DNA of 64,000 bases from contig DATHET010000048.1 in assembly GCA_035490315.1 (NCBI GenBank), forward strand, positions 14,108 to 78,107, read 5' to 3'. Made by a program: the position numbers and the translations under genes. The notes under the pieces are model-generated. The model was not told where the DNA came from. It saw only the letters and a list, made by a program, of their open reading frames with translations, and did not search any database. Source of the DNA: JADJQU01 sp035490315. GTDB lineage: Bacteria > Planctomycetota > UBA1135 > GCA-002686595. Every line of letters starts with the position of its first letter. Position 1 is the stretch's first letter. This document shows, one piece after another, positions 42,989 to 50,658 of the stretch.

Positions 42989-43809
42989 GCTCCGCGGCAT
43001 CGATCGAGGCGCGCGTCGAGGCACTCGCTGTCGCCATGGCCGCGAAGAGCCTCGAGAAATTCGAGCTGGCGATCGTCCTCGGCTCCGGACTCGGCGCTTT
43101 CGCGGCAGCCTTGAGCAATCCGCGCGCGATTCCCTACGACGAGCTCGAAGGCATGCCGACTTCCACGGTCATCGGACATGCGGGACGCTTCGTCCAGGGC
43201 GAAGTCTCAGGCGTCCGCGTCCTGGTCCAGCAGGGTCGCGCGCATCTCTACGAAGGCTGGGGCCCCCACGACGCGACGCGCGCCGTGCGCGCCTTCGCGA
43301 AGCTGGGTTGCCGCGGCCTGATCGTGACCAACGCAGCGGGCGGCCTGCGGCGCGAGTGGCAGCCGGGCACGCTCGTGTGCATCAGCGATCACCTCAACAT
43401 GCAGGGCAGGAGCGCCGTGCTCGTCCGCGAGCGTTCGTCAGGCGCCATCTACAGCGAGGAATTCCGCGCGGCGCTGGAGCGCGGAGCTCGCGAGGCCGGC
43501 GTCGCGCTCGAGAGCGGCGTGTACTGCGGCCTGCTCGGACCGACGTACGAGACGCCGGCCGAGATCCGCATGGTGGCCAAGGCTGGCGCCGATCTCGTCG
43601 GCATGAGCACCGTCGCCGAAGCCAGTGCCGCGTGCGCCGCGGGCATGCAGGTCGGCGGCATTTCTCTGGTGACCAACCACGCCGCGGGGATCAGCACCAC
43701 CAAGCTGGACCATGCCGAGGTCCTCGCCGCCGGCGAAGCAGCCGCGGGCAAGATCACGAAACTCCTGCTCGCCTCGATCCCGCACCTCGCCGCAGTGGCG
43801 AAGCGCTGA
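42985..43809 (+). CDS. punA: Purine nucleoside phosphorylase (trimeric type)
   Basis: A 274-aa enzyme. It has the phosphate loop GSGLG at residues 33-37, VIGHAGRF, the phosphate-binding region GRAHLYEGW, TNAAGGL, and the base-binding region GPTYETPAEIRM with TNHAAGIS later. These are features of trimeric PNP (PunA/DeoD-2 type). It splits purine nucleosides with phosphate, giving ribose-1-P or deoxyribose-1-P for DeoB. GTG 42985 overlaps the transporter stop (GTGA), so the operon is translationally coupled to its end. Confidence 0.95.
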   Translation: MSSAASIEARVEALAVAMAAKSLEKFELAIVLGSGLGAFAAALSNPRAIPYDELEGMPTSTVIGHAGRFVQGEVSGVRVLVQQGRAHLYEGWGPHDATRAVRAFAKLGCRGLIVTNAAGGLRREWQPGTLVCISDHLNMQGRSAVLVRERSSGAIYSEEFRAALERGAREAGVALESGVYCGLLGPTYETPAEIRMVAKAGADLVGMSTVAEASAACAAGMQVGGISLVTNHAAGISTTKLDHAEVLAAGEAAAGKITKLLLASIPHLAAVAKR

Positions 43810-43824
43810 AGATCGGCGAGTTCC

Positions 43825-43844
43825 CTGAGCGAGCGCTCGCTCAG
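43825..43844. terminator. Perfect 20-base palindrome between convergent genes
   Basis: A perfect palindrome (arms CTGAGCGAGC and GCTCGCTCAG, no loop bases spare) lies between the PNP stop at 43809 and the convergent S41 protease gene, whose TGA is inside it. It is likely a bidirectional terminator hairpin or, less likely, a protein-binding site. Confidence 0.5.
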
Positions 43845-45397
43845 CGCTTGCTCGGCCTGCGATCTTTCTTCGGCAGCTTGCGCAGGTGGGCGAGGGCTGC
43901 CTCGAGCACCGGATCCTTGACCGCGGTGAAACCTTCCGGCTTGGCCTTGATCTCGATCTTTGGCGCGAGGCCGACGCCCTCGATCGTTTTTCCATCCGGG
44001 CCCATGTCGTTCCAGCGCGGCAGGTTCACTTTCACGCCGCCTTGGAGCTCGAGCCGCCGCGGGTTCGCGCTCGAGCCTCCGGTGCGATCGCCCATCGTGG
44101 TCACCTGCGGGCAGACGCTGAACATCGCGGCCAGGGATTCGGCGGAGCTGAAGGTCTTCTGGCCCTGCAAGAGCACCACCGGCGCGGTGTAGCGCCACGG
44201 CCCGCGCGGCTCGACTTCGCGCTCGAGCACCGGGCCGAGCTGATCGTGCTTGGGACCGTTGCGGTACTGGTTCTTGGAGTACATGCGCTTCTTGTCGACG
44301 AAACGGCTGGCCGCCTCGCGCGCCAGGAGCTCGTCGCCGCCGCCGTTGAAGCGCAGGTCGACGATCAGCGCCGTCGTGTCCTTCAACTCCTCGAGGATCT
44401 CGTCGACGTACTTGCCGAGCTCCTTGTCGCCGAGGTTGTCGATGGCCAGGTAGCCGATGTCGTCGCTCGTGCGCGCCCATTGGCAGTCGTGCTTCGCCTC
44501 CTTCAAGTTCGGGAAGGTGTTCTGGAGGGCCTTGTAGCTGGCGTTGAGCGGCCGCGACCTCTGATACGACTGGAAGAACTCGTCGCCGCAGCTGACCCAA
44601 GCGTGCAAGTCGCGCAGCTCGCTGGTCAAGCCGTCGAGCGCGAGGGCGAGATCGATGTTCGTCGTCGCCTTGGCGGCTCGCGCGCGCCAGAAATCGCCGG
44701 ACTTCTTCCAGTCGACCTCGGGCAGCAGAGCGAACTTCGCGTACTCCTTGTCGAAGGCGTCCCAGACCGTGTCGAAGGCCGCCGCGGCCGCCGCGGGCTC
44801 CATCGGCACGCCCTTGGGCAGCGGGCGATTCTCGAAGGCTCCGACCAGCTCGACCCTGCCGCCTTCGACGACCAGGTAGCGGCGCGGGCCTTCGACCGTG
44901 TCGCAGTCGAGGACCAGCGAATCCTTCTTCGGGATCACCGGAAGATTGCCGGCCTGCCAGCCGCTCGAGATCTTCCAGGTGCACAGACGGCGCGCCCGAC
45001 CGATCGCGTCCTCGGAGCCGTGACCGATCACGCTCTTCGCCGGGAAGAGCTCGGCGAGTCGCGCGGGATTGAAGCGCATCCAGATGCTCGAAACGCTTTC
45101 GGGCTTCTCCTTCTCGCGCTTCAGCGTCCCAGGCTCCTGCGGCAGGACCACGGCCCAGACGACGTTCTTCTCGTGGACGCCGAAGACCACGACCGACTTC
45201 GCCAGCGTGAGCTCGAAGTCGCCGGGCTCCTCGAAGTGGAACGAATCCAGCTCCCAGACGTCGTTCTTGGTGCAGGTCCACTCGCGCGTCGGCTGACCCT
45301 CGAAGAAATCGAGCGTCGCGGGATAGAGCTTCGCGAGGTCGGTGCTGGAGAGGGGCTGCGAAAATAGCGTGGCGAGCAGGATCAGCAGCGTGCGCAT
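43841..45397 (-). CDS. S41-family (tail-specific/tricorn-type) peptidase, exported
   Basis: A 518-aa protein with a short N-terminal signal peptide (to about residue 17). The N-terminal ~200 residues are not recognised. The C-terminal S41 domain has IDLR-like VDLRFNGGGDE near its start and the nucleophile region KTFSSAESLAAM with the catalytic Ser, then TGGSSANPR. No PDZ domain is obvious, unlike CtpA. It probably acts in the periplasm on peptides or damaged proteins. The gene follows the thioredoxin-like gene on the same strand, but a hairpin separates them. Confidence 0.86.
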   Translation of the reverse strand: MRTLLILLATLFSQPLSSTDLAKLYPATLDFFEGQPTREWTCTKNDVWELDSFHFEEPGDFELTLAKSVVVFGVHEKNVVWAVVLPQEPGTLKREKEKPESVSSIWMRFNPARLAELFPAKSVIGHGSEDAIGRARRLCTWKISSGWQAGNLPVIPKKDSLVLDCDTVEGPRRYLVVEGGRVELVGAFENRPLPKGVPMEPAAAAAAFDTVWDAFDKEYAKFALLPEVDWKKSGDFWRARAAKATTNIDLALALDGLTSELRDLHAWVSCGDEFFQSYQRSRPLNASYKALQNTFPNLKEAKHDCQWARTSDDIGYLAIDNLGDKELGKYVDEILEELKDTTALIVDLRFNGGGDELLAREAASRFVDKKRMYSKNQYRNGPKHDQLGPVLEREVEPRGPWRYTAPVVLLQGQKTFSSAESLAAMFSVCPQVTTMGDRTGGSSANPRRLELQGGVKVNLPRWNDMGPDGKTIEGVGLAPKIEIKAKPEGFTAVKDPVLEAALAHLRKLPKKDRRPSKR

Positions 45398-45556
45398 CGG
45401 AGATCTCCGGTTCTCGTCCGGGAGGGGCTGGCGGCGGGTTTCAGGATACCGCGCGGCGGCTGGCGGGAAACGCTGTGAGGCCAGGCCTGGTTCAGCTTGG
45501 AGAATCGGGCCGTGCCGGCTTGCCGCCCTCGCGGCACGCACGTCCAGAAAACGACC

Positions 45557-45588
45557 GCGCCCGCTCGCGTCGGTACGCGAACGGGCGC
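45557..45588 (-). terminator. Stem-loop terminator after the thioredoxin-like gene
   Basis: Two 13-base arms (GCGCCCGCTCGCG and CGCGAACGGGCGC) with one mismatch surround a 6-base loop. On the minus strand the hairpin is followed by a short TTTT run, like an intrinsic terminator, ~30 bases after the stop at 45618. The remaining ~160 bases to the next gene start show nothing else. Confidence 0.65.
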
Positions 45589-45617
45589 GATGGAAGCCCT
45601 GGGGCCTGGGCCTCGAG

Positions 45618-46682
45618 CTATTGCGCCTGCTTGGCCTTGTACTCGGCCAGCGTGCCTTCGATCTGGGTCTTCATCGCTCCGGCGGGAGCCGCGGCGGCGG
45701 CCTTGGTCTGCCACTCGATCGCCTTTTTCACGTCGCCCTTGAGGAACCAGACCCGGGCCAGGGTGTCGAGGATCGCCGCATCCTTCTCATTGCTGAAAGC
45801 CACGGCGTTCTCCGCGGCGCGCAGCGCGATCGTGAGGTCGCGCTTCTCCAGCTTCGCGTCGGGATCGACGATCTTCCACGCGTACAGATTCAAGTCGGCG
45901 GCGTTCTTGTGGGCGATCGCGTCGTCGATCAGCTTGCTCGCCGTTTTATAGGCGCCGTCGTAGTCGCCGCTTGCCAGCAAGGCGTCGAAGCGAAGCGGTG
46001 CAACGATGCTCGCGAAGGCCGGGAACTTGGTCTCGAACGCGGCGATCTTTTCGGCGGCGGACTTCGGATCCTTCTGGACGACCTTGTAGATCTCGTTGAG
46101 CTGGGCTTGCGCATCCGCGACGGCCGCGTTGCCCTTCTCGATGTCCCAGGTGCCGGCGACGACTTGCGCGAGCGGCATGTCGAGGAACATCGGATGGCCG
46201 ATATAAGCGATCGTGCCGGTGCCGTCGACGAGGAAGCAGCAGGGAATGCCGTTCTGGTTCGCGGCCTTCATGTAGGCCGTGTTGGTCTTGCGCTCAGTGT
46301 CCCAGGCGACCGTGTAATCCATGCCGTCGCCCTTGTCCTTGACCATCGCTTCGACCGCGGTCAGCGGGTTGTTCTTGTCCAGGCTGGTCACACCGATGAT
46401 GGTGGCCTTGCCCTTGTACTCGCGCTGCAGAGCGGAGAGGTGCGGCATGCCGGCGACGCAGGGGCCGCACCAGGTGGCCCAGAACTCGACCACGTAGGGC
46501 TTGCCCTTCTCGAAGCTGGCGACGGGCTCGCCCTTGACCCACTTCTCGATCACGAGCGCGGGTGCCGGCGAACCGACGGCCAGGGTCGCCTTGGGCGCCG
46601 CCGCGTCGGAAGGTTTTTGCGAAAACGCGGCGGCGGTCGTGAGCAACACGGCGGCGGAAGCGAGAGCGAAGCGTGAAGTCAT
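45618..46682 (-). CDS. Exported thioredoxin-fold protein with helical C-terminal domain
   Basis: A 354-aa protein with a signal peptide cleaved near residue 21 (AFSQ). A TlpA/AhpC-like thioredoxin domain spans ~30-175 with the redox motif WCGPC (in EFWATWCGPCVAG) and the cis-Pro region NGIPCCFLVD. A helical C-terminal half (~175-354) has TPR-like repeats. It is probably a periplasmic thiol reductant or isomerase, perhaps for cytochrome or cell-wall enzymes. A good ribosome-binding site AGGAGGA lies 5 bases before ATG 46682. Confidence 0.9.
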   Translation of the reverse strand: MTSRFALASAAVLLTTAAAFSQKPSDAAAPKATLAVGSPAPALVIEKWVKGEPVASFEKGKPYVVEFWATWCGPCVAGMPHLSALQREYKGKATIIGVTSLDKNNPLTAVEAMVKDKGDGMDYTVAWDTERKTNTAYMKAANQNGIPCCFLVDGTGTIAYIGHPMFLDMPLAQVVAGTWDIEKGNAAVADAQAQLNEIYKVVQKDPKSAAEKIAAFETKFPAFASIVAPLRFDALLASGDYDGAYKTASKLIDDAIAHKNAADLNLYAWKIVDPDAKLEKRDLTIALRAAENAVAFSNEKDAAILDTLARVWFLKGDVKKAIEWQTKAAAAAPAGAMKTQIEGTLAEYKAKQAQ

Positions 46683-46687
46683 GGAAA

Positions 46688-46694
46688 TCCTCCT
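46688..46694 (-). promoter_or_regulatory. Strong ribosome-binding site
   Basis: Minus-strand AGGAGGA ends 5 bases before the ATG at 46682 and fixes the start of the thioredoxin-fold gene. Confidence 0.7.
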
Positions 46695-46734
46695 GGAATC
46701 AGGTCTCGGAACGGACTCGGGCCTTGAACAGCCT

Positions 46735-46908
46735 AGCAGCCCGTTGAAAAAGTCCCTACTGCGGCACAGCGTGCTGGGGTGATGCTGCGTCGCACTCGGA
46801 AAGCTGTGCTCGGCGGCCAGGAAGGCCGCCTCCGCGCAGCTTTCTGTCGCGCTCCTTGCCTCACCTAACACGCTGCGCCTCGCGACAGGACTTTTTCAAC
46901 GGACTGCT
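46735..46908. repeat. Inverted-repeat element (MITE-like), copy 2
   Basis: Twenty-one-base terminal inverted repeats (beginning AGCAGCCCGTTGAAAAAGTCC at 46735-46755, complement at 46888-46908, one mismatch) bound 174 bases without a gene. The core CCGTTGA(A/G)AAAGTC of the ends and the internal GGCCAGGAAGGCC palindrome are shared with the element at 21376-21607. No transposase. Within the ~320-base gap between the thioredoxin-like and PhyH genes nothing else is recognised. Confidence 0.75.
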
Positions 46909-47002
46909 ATCGAGCCCTGGGCGCGCAAGGGCCGCCTTTCGATGATCGGCCCTCCTCTTGCGCCACGCTTACAGTCAGGCCCTGAGGAGCCTTCGCCGCC
47001 GC

Positions 47003-47893
47003 TCAACCGTCGTAGAACACCTGCGGGTGCAGGCCGATCAGCCGGCGTTGGCGCTCGGTCGTCGCGCGCAGGCGCGAGGCGAACTTGACGTGGTTCACCT
47101 CGATGGTCGGCAGGACGCGCTGAGAGATGTCGCGCCGTCCGTAGTTGGTCTGGAGGAAGAAGCGGCCAGCGGCGTTGTCCGCCGGAGGCAGACGCCGGTG
47201 CCACGAGTCGGAAACGAAGAAGCCCACGTCGCCGGCCTTCGCGACGTGCACCTCGCGCGAGCGACCTTTGTACGGCAGGTCGAGGTCCCAGACCTGCTCG
47301 CTCGGCGGCACGCGGCCCGAGGTGTGACTGCCGGGGATCACCGCCGTGGGGCCGTCCTCGAGGTTGCAGTCCTGCAGGTAGATGTGGCTTCCGACCACGA
47401 AGATCGGATAGGGGATCTCCTCCGGCCATTCGATTCCCTCGGCGCGCGGCACGTGCGGACCGGCGTCGACGTGCCATTCCTGTCCTCTCGGCGCGCTCGC
47501 GGAGCCGGGCGGATTGTGCCAGGCCGTGGACGCGATCACGTGGCAGTCGTCGCCGAGCAGGGGCTCGAGGACCGCGAGCACCGCGGGCCGAGCCATCGCC
47601 TGCTGGCACAGGGCGCTGCGGTTGAACATCTGGTAGCGGAACATCTCCGCGTTTTCCCCGGAGAAGCGACCGTCGCGCTTGTCCGCGGGCACGTCGCGGA
47701 ACACGGCCAGGATCTCATCGCGCAGTTGCGCGATCTCCTCGGGCGAGAACACGCCTCGAAGCAGATAATGCCCATCCCGCTCGATCGCGAGCGTGCCTTC
47801 GGGCGCAGGCCCGGAATAGGCGTGGTTCAGGAATTTGATTTTGCGTAGCAAGTCTGCAGGTTGCTCCGTCGGCGCCTGGAACTGGCCCAGCAT
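47003..47893 (-). CDS. Phytanoyl-CoA dioxygenase (PhyH)-family oxygenase
   Basis: A 296-aa Fe(II)/2-oxoglutarate-dependent dioxygenase fold. The iron ligands are His141 and Asp143 (WHVDAG) and distal His232 (DSWHRRLP), and the 2-oxoglutarate-binding Arg is probably Arg244. The substrate is unknown. Many such enzymes hydroxylate small natural products or lipid chains. No signal peptide, so it is cytoplasmic. It lies 121 bases upstream of no same-strand partner; prfC is the next gene on its 5' side and may share its transcript. Confidence 0.85.
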   Translation of the reverse strand: MLGQFQAPTEQPADLLRKIKFLNHAYSGPAPEGTLAIERDGHYLLRGVFSPEEIAQLRDEILAVFRDVPADKRDGRFSGENAEMFRYQMFNRSALCQQAMARPAVLAVLEPLLGDDCHVIASTAWHNPPGSASAPRGQEWHVDAGPHVPRAEGIEWPEEIPYPIFVVGSHIYLQDCNLEDGPTAVIPGSHTSGRVPPSEQVWDLDLPYKGRSREVHVAKAGDVGFFVSDSWHRRLPPADNAAGRFFLQTNYGRRDISQRVLPTIEVNHVKFASRLRATTERQRRLIGLHPQVFYDG

Positions 47894-48014
47894 CGCCTGC
47901 TGAGTACAAACCGGGCAAGCCCAGGTTGCAGCTTCGTTCGAAGACCCGGTCCAGAAATCCGCTCCACGGCCAGGGCTCGATTCGAAGACGGAAATTCCGC
48001 GGAACCTGGGCGGC

Positions 48015-49655
48015 CTATTTTGCGTCGCGCACGATCACTCCGTGCGCCGTTTCGGACATCACGAAGTCCGGGAGCAGCTTTTCCGTGGCGCGCACGGCCC
48101 ATTCCCCGTCGAAGAGGATCACCAGGCGGCCGCGCGCGTCTTCCGTGATCAGCCCGGTGTAGGCGGTCTCCAGGGCTTCGACCTTGACCACGCCCTTGTC
48201 CTTGCGCGAGACCCAGCGCGCGAACTGGAAAGGCACGCTCTCGAAGCGCATTTCCACGCCGTATTCGCTCTTGAGGCGGTACTTGACCACCTCCATTTGC
48301 AGCTGGCCCACGGCACCCATGATGAAGTCGCCCGCGGGAGCGTCGGGGCGGCGGTAGACCTGGATCGTGCCCTCTTGGCTCAGCTGCTCGATGCCGCGGA
48401 TCAGCTGCTTGCGCTTGGTCGGGTCGATCATCACGACCCGCGCGAAATGCTCGGGCGCGAAGCTCGGGATGTCCTCGAAGCGGAACTTGGAACCGCCGCT
48501 CAACGTGTCGCCGATCTCGAACAGCCCCGGGTCGTGGATGCCGATCACGTCGCCGGCGAAGGCCTCGTCGATCAGCGTGCGCTCCTGCGCCATGAATTGC
48601 GTCGGATTGGCCAGCCTGAGCTCGCGGCCCGTGCGCACGTGCAGCGCCTTCATGCCGCGCTCGAAACGCCCCGAGCAGATGCGCAGGAAAGCCATGCGAT
48701 CGCGGTGGGCGCGGTCCATGTTGGCTTGGATCTTGAAGATGAAGCCGCTGAATTCCTCGTTGTCCGGCTCGATCGTGCCCACGTCGGTCGGACGCGCGCG
48801 CGGCGGCGGCATCAGCTTCACGAAAGTGTCCAGGAAGGCGGACAGTCCGAAGTTGTTGATCGCGCTGCCGAAGAACATCGGCGAGAGCTCGCCGCGCTCG
48901 AATCGCTCGCGATCGAAGTCGTCGCCGGCGGCGTCGAGCAGCTCTGCGTCGTGGCGCAGCTGGGCATAGCCGACGGGCCCGAGCTCGCGCTCGAGCAAGG
49001 GATCGTCGAGACCGCTGATCGCGACCGGAGGTTTTTCCGAGCCCTGCAGCGAGCTGGAGCCCGCGTGGGCCTCGTCGAAGAGGTGCACGTTCTTGTCGAA
49101 GCGGTGGTACACGCCGCGGAATCGGCCTTCGCGATAGATCGGCCAGGTCACGGGGTACACGCCGATGCCGAGCACGCTCTCGACCTCGCCCACCAGGGCG
49201 AAAGGCTCGCGGCCGTAGCGGTCGAGCTTGTTCACGAAGGTGAAGATCGGGATGGCGCGCTCGCGGCAGACGCGGAACAGCTTGCGCGTCTGCTTCTCGA
49301 CGCCCTTGGCGCTGTCGAGGAGCATGACAGCGCCGTCGACGGCGTGCAGGGTGCGGTAGGTGTCCTCGCTGAAGTCCGCGTGACCGGGCGTGTCCAGCAG
49401 ATTGAGCTCGTAGCCGTGGTAGGGGAACTGCAACACGCTGGTCGTGATCGAGATCCCGCGCTCGCGCTCCATCTCCATCCAATCGCTGACCGCGTTCGAG
49501 CGCCCGCGCTTGGCGTGCACCGCTCCCGCGAGGTGGATCACTCCGCCGTAGAGCAGGAGCTTCTCGGTCAGCGTCGTCTTGCCCGCGTCAGGGTGCGAGA
49601 TGATCGCGAACGTGCGCCGGCGCGCCACTTCGCGGGAGAGTTGCTCGACGGTCAT
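48015..49655 (-). CDS. prfC: Peptide chain release factor 3
   Basis: A 546-aa translational GTPase. It has the P-loop HPDAGKTTLTEK, ERERGISITTS, DTPGHADFSEDT and FVNKLD G motifs, followed by domains II and III of the RF3 type (for example DIPSFAPEHFARV and DFIMGAVGQLQMEV). It recycles RF1/RF2 from the ribosome after peptide release. Length and motifs are typical. ATG 49655 is the start. It is divergent from rpiB with ~180 bases between them. Confidence 0.96.
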   Translation of the reverse strand: MTVEQLSREVARRRTFAIISHPDAGKTTLTEKLLLYGGVIHLAGAVHAKRGRSNAVSDWMEMERERGISITTSVLQFPYHGYELNLLDTPGHADFSEDTYRTLHAVDGAVMLLDSAKGVEKQTRKLFRVCRERAIPIFTFVNKLDRYGREPFALVGEVESVLGIGVYPVTWPIYREGRFRGVYHRFDKNVHLFDEAHAGSSSLQGSEKPPVAISGLDDPLLERELGPVGYAQLRHDAELLDAAGDDFDRERFERGELSPMFFGSAINNFGLSAFLDTFVKLMPPPRARPTDVGTIEPDNEEFSGFIFKIQANMDRAHRDRMAFLRICSGRFERGMKALHVRTGRELRLANPTQFMAQERTLIDEAFAGDVIGIHDPGLFEIGDTLSGGSKFRFEDIPSFAPEHFARVVMIDPTKRKQLIRGIEQLSQEGTIQVYRRPDAPAGDFIMGAVGQLQMEVVKYRLKSEYGVEMRFESVPFQFARWVSRKDKGVVKVEALETAYTGLITEDARGRLVILFDGEWAVRATEKLLPDFVMSETAHGVIVRDAK

Positions 49656-49836
49656 GGATCGTGGGTCGGATCGAAGCGCGGCCTGCAGTCCCTGGGCACC
49701 CGCCAATCGCGGGCTCGAGCCGCGGGGGACGAACAGCAGCGGACGTCCGGGCAGCCTGCGCCGCGTTTCGAAGGGCAAAGAGTGTGATTGCAGGCGCGTG
49801 AGCCGTCAAGGCTGGCGAGGCTACACTCTGCGGCCC

Positions 49837-50658
49837 ATGGCAGCCGCTGGATCCCAACCCGAAGGCCTCGACGTGCGAGCGATCGCCCGGCGCGCGGCGC
49901 AGCGCGTCCTGGCCGAGCGCGCGCTGCGCGAGCAGGATGGCAAGCCGTCCAGCGAAGCCGTGCTGCACGGTGTGCACGTTGCGGTCGATTCGCCTGTCGC
50001 TGCCGCGCCAAGCACCAAGCGCGGCCGCGGCCGCGAGCTCGTCGACGCTTCGAGCCTGCGTTCCATCGCCGACGGAGCCCAATTCCCGCTGCAGCGCGGG
50101 GCGATCGTCACCGACCTGGCCCGCGAGGAAGCCAGGCGGCGGCGGATCAGCTTCGTCGAAGGCGCCGGCGCGCTTCCGTCGACGCGCGGCACCCGCCGAG
50201 TCGCCATCGGCTCGGACCACGGCGGCTTCGCCCTCAAGCGCGAGATCCTGGGCTGGCTCGGCCAGTTCGAAGCGGTCGGCGTCGACCTTGGCACCCGCGA
50301 CGAGAACCCCTGCGACTACCCCGACTTCGCGCGCGCCGTAGCTCAGGCCGTCGCCGCTGGCGAGGTCGACTTCGGGATCCTGATCGACGGCGCGGGCATC
50401 GGCTCGGCCATCGCGGCGAACAAAGTTCCCGGCGCGCGCGCGGCCAATTGCCACGACGTCGCCATGGCGCGCAACGCGCGCGAGCACAACTTCGCCAACG
50501 TGCTGACGCTCGGCGCGAAAATGATCGCGAGCAACCAGGCCTACCAGGTGATCCAAGCCTTCCTCTCGACGCCGACCGGCGGCGAACGCCACGGAAAGCG
50601 TGTCCAGAAGATCACCGACATCGAGCGTCAATACGCGAAGGACGCGCGCCCTCGATGA
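49837..50658 (+). CDS. rpiB: RpiB/LacAB-type sugar-phosphate isomerase with ~120-residue N-terminal extension
   Basis: A 273-aa protein. The C-terminal ~150 residues are an RpiB domain: GSDHGGF (Asp127, His128), NPCDYPDFA, IDGAGIGSAIAANK and REHNFANVLTLG (His217). The catalytic Cys of the E. coli enzyme (in ICGTGIG) is Asp184 here. The N-terminal extension begins with an amphipathic helix (about residues 12-30, VRAIARRAAQRVLAERAL). A linker then leads to LQRGAIVTDLAREEARRR at 85-102, which resembles TPxAR motifs of microcompartment proteins. It would interconvert ribose-5-P and ribulose-5-P, or a similar pair. ATGA overlap with deoC. Confidence 0.88.
   Translation: MAAAGSQPEGLDVRAIARRAAQRVLAERALREQDGKPSSEAVLHGVHVAVDSPVAAAPSTKRGRGRELVDASSLRSIADGAQFPLQRGAIVTDLAREEARRRRISFVEGAGALPSTRGTRRVAIGSDHGGFALKREILGWLGQFEAVGVDLGTRDENPCDYPDFARAVAQAVAAGEVDFGILIDGAGIGSAIAANKVPGARAANCHDVAMARNAREHNFANVLTLGAKMIASNQAYQVIQAFLSTPTGGERHGKRVQKITDIERQYAKDARPR

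Noticed and set aside
46735..46908. Possible insertion sequence
   Set aside because: Terminal inverted repeats are present, but the element is only 174 bases and has no transposase frame; it is reported as a MITE-like repeat.
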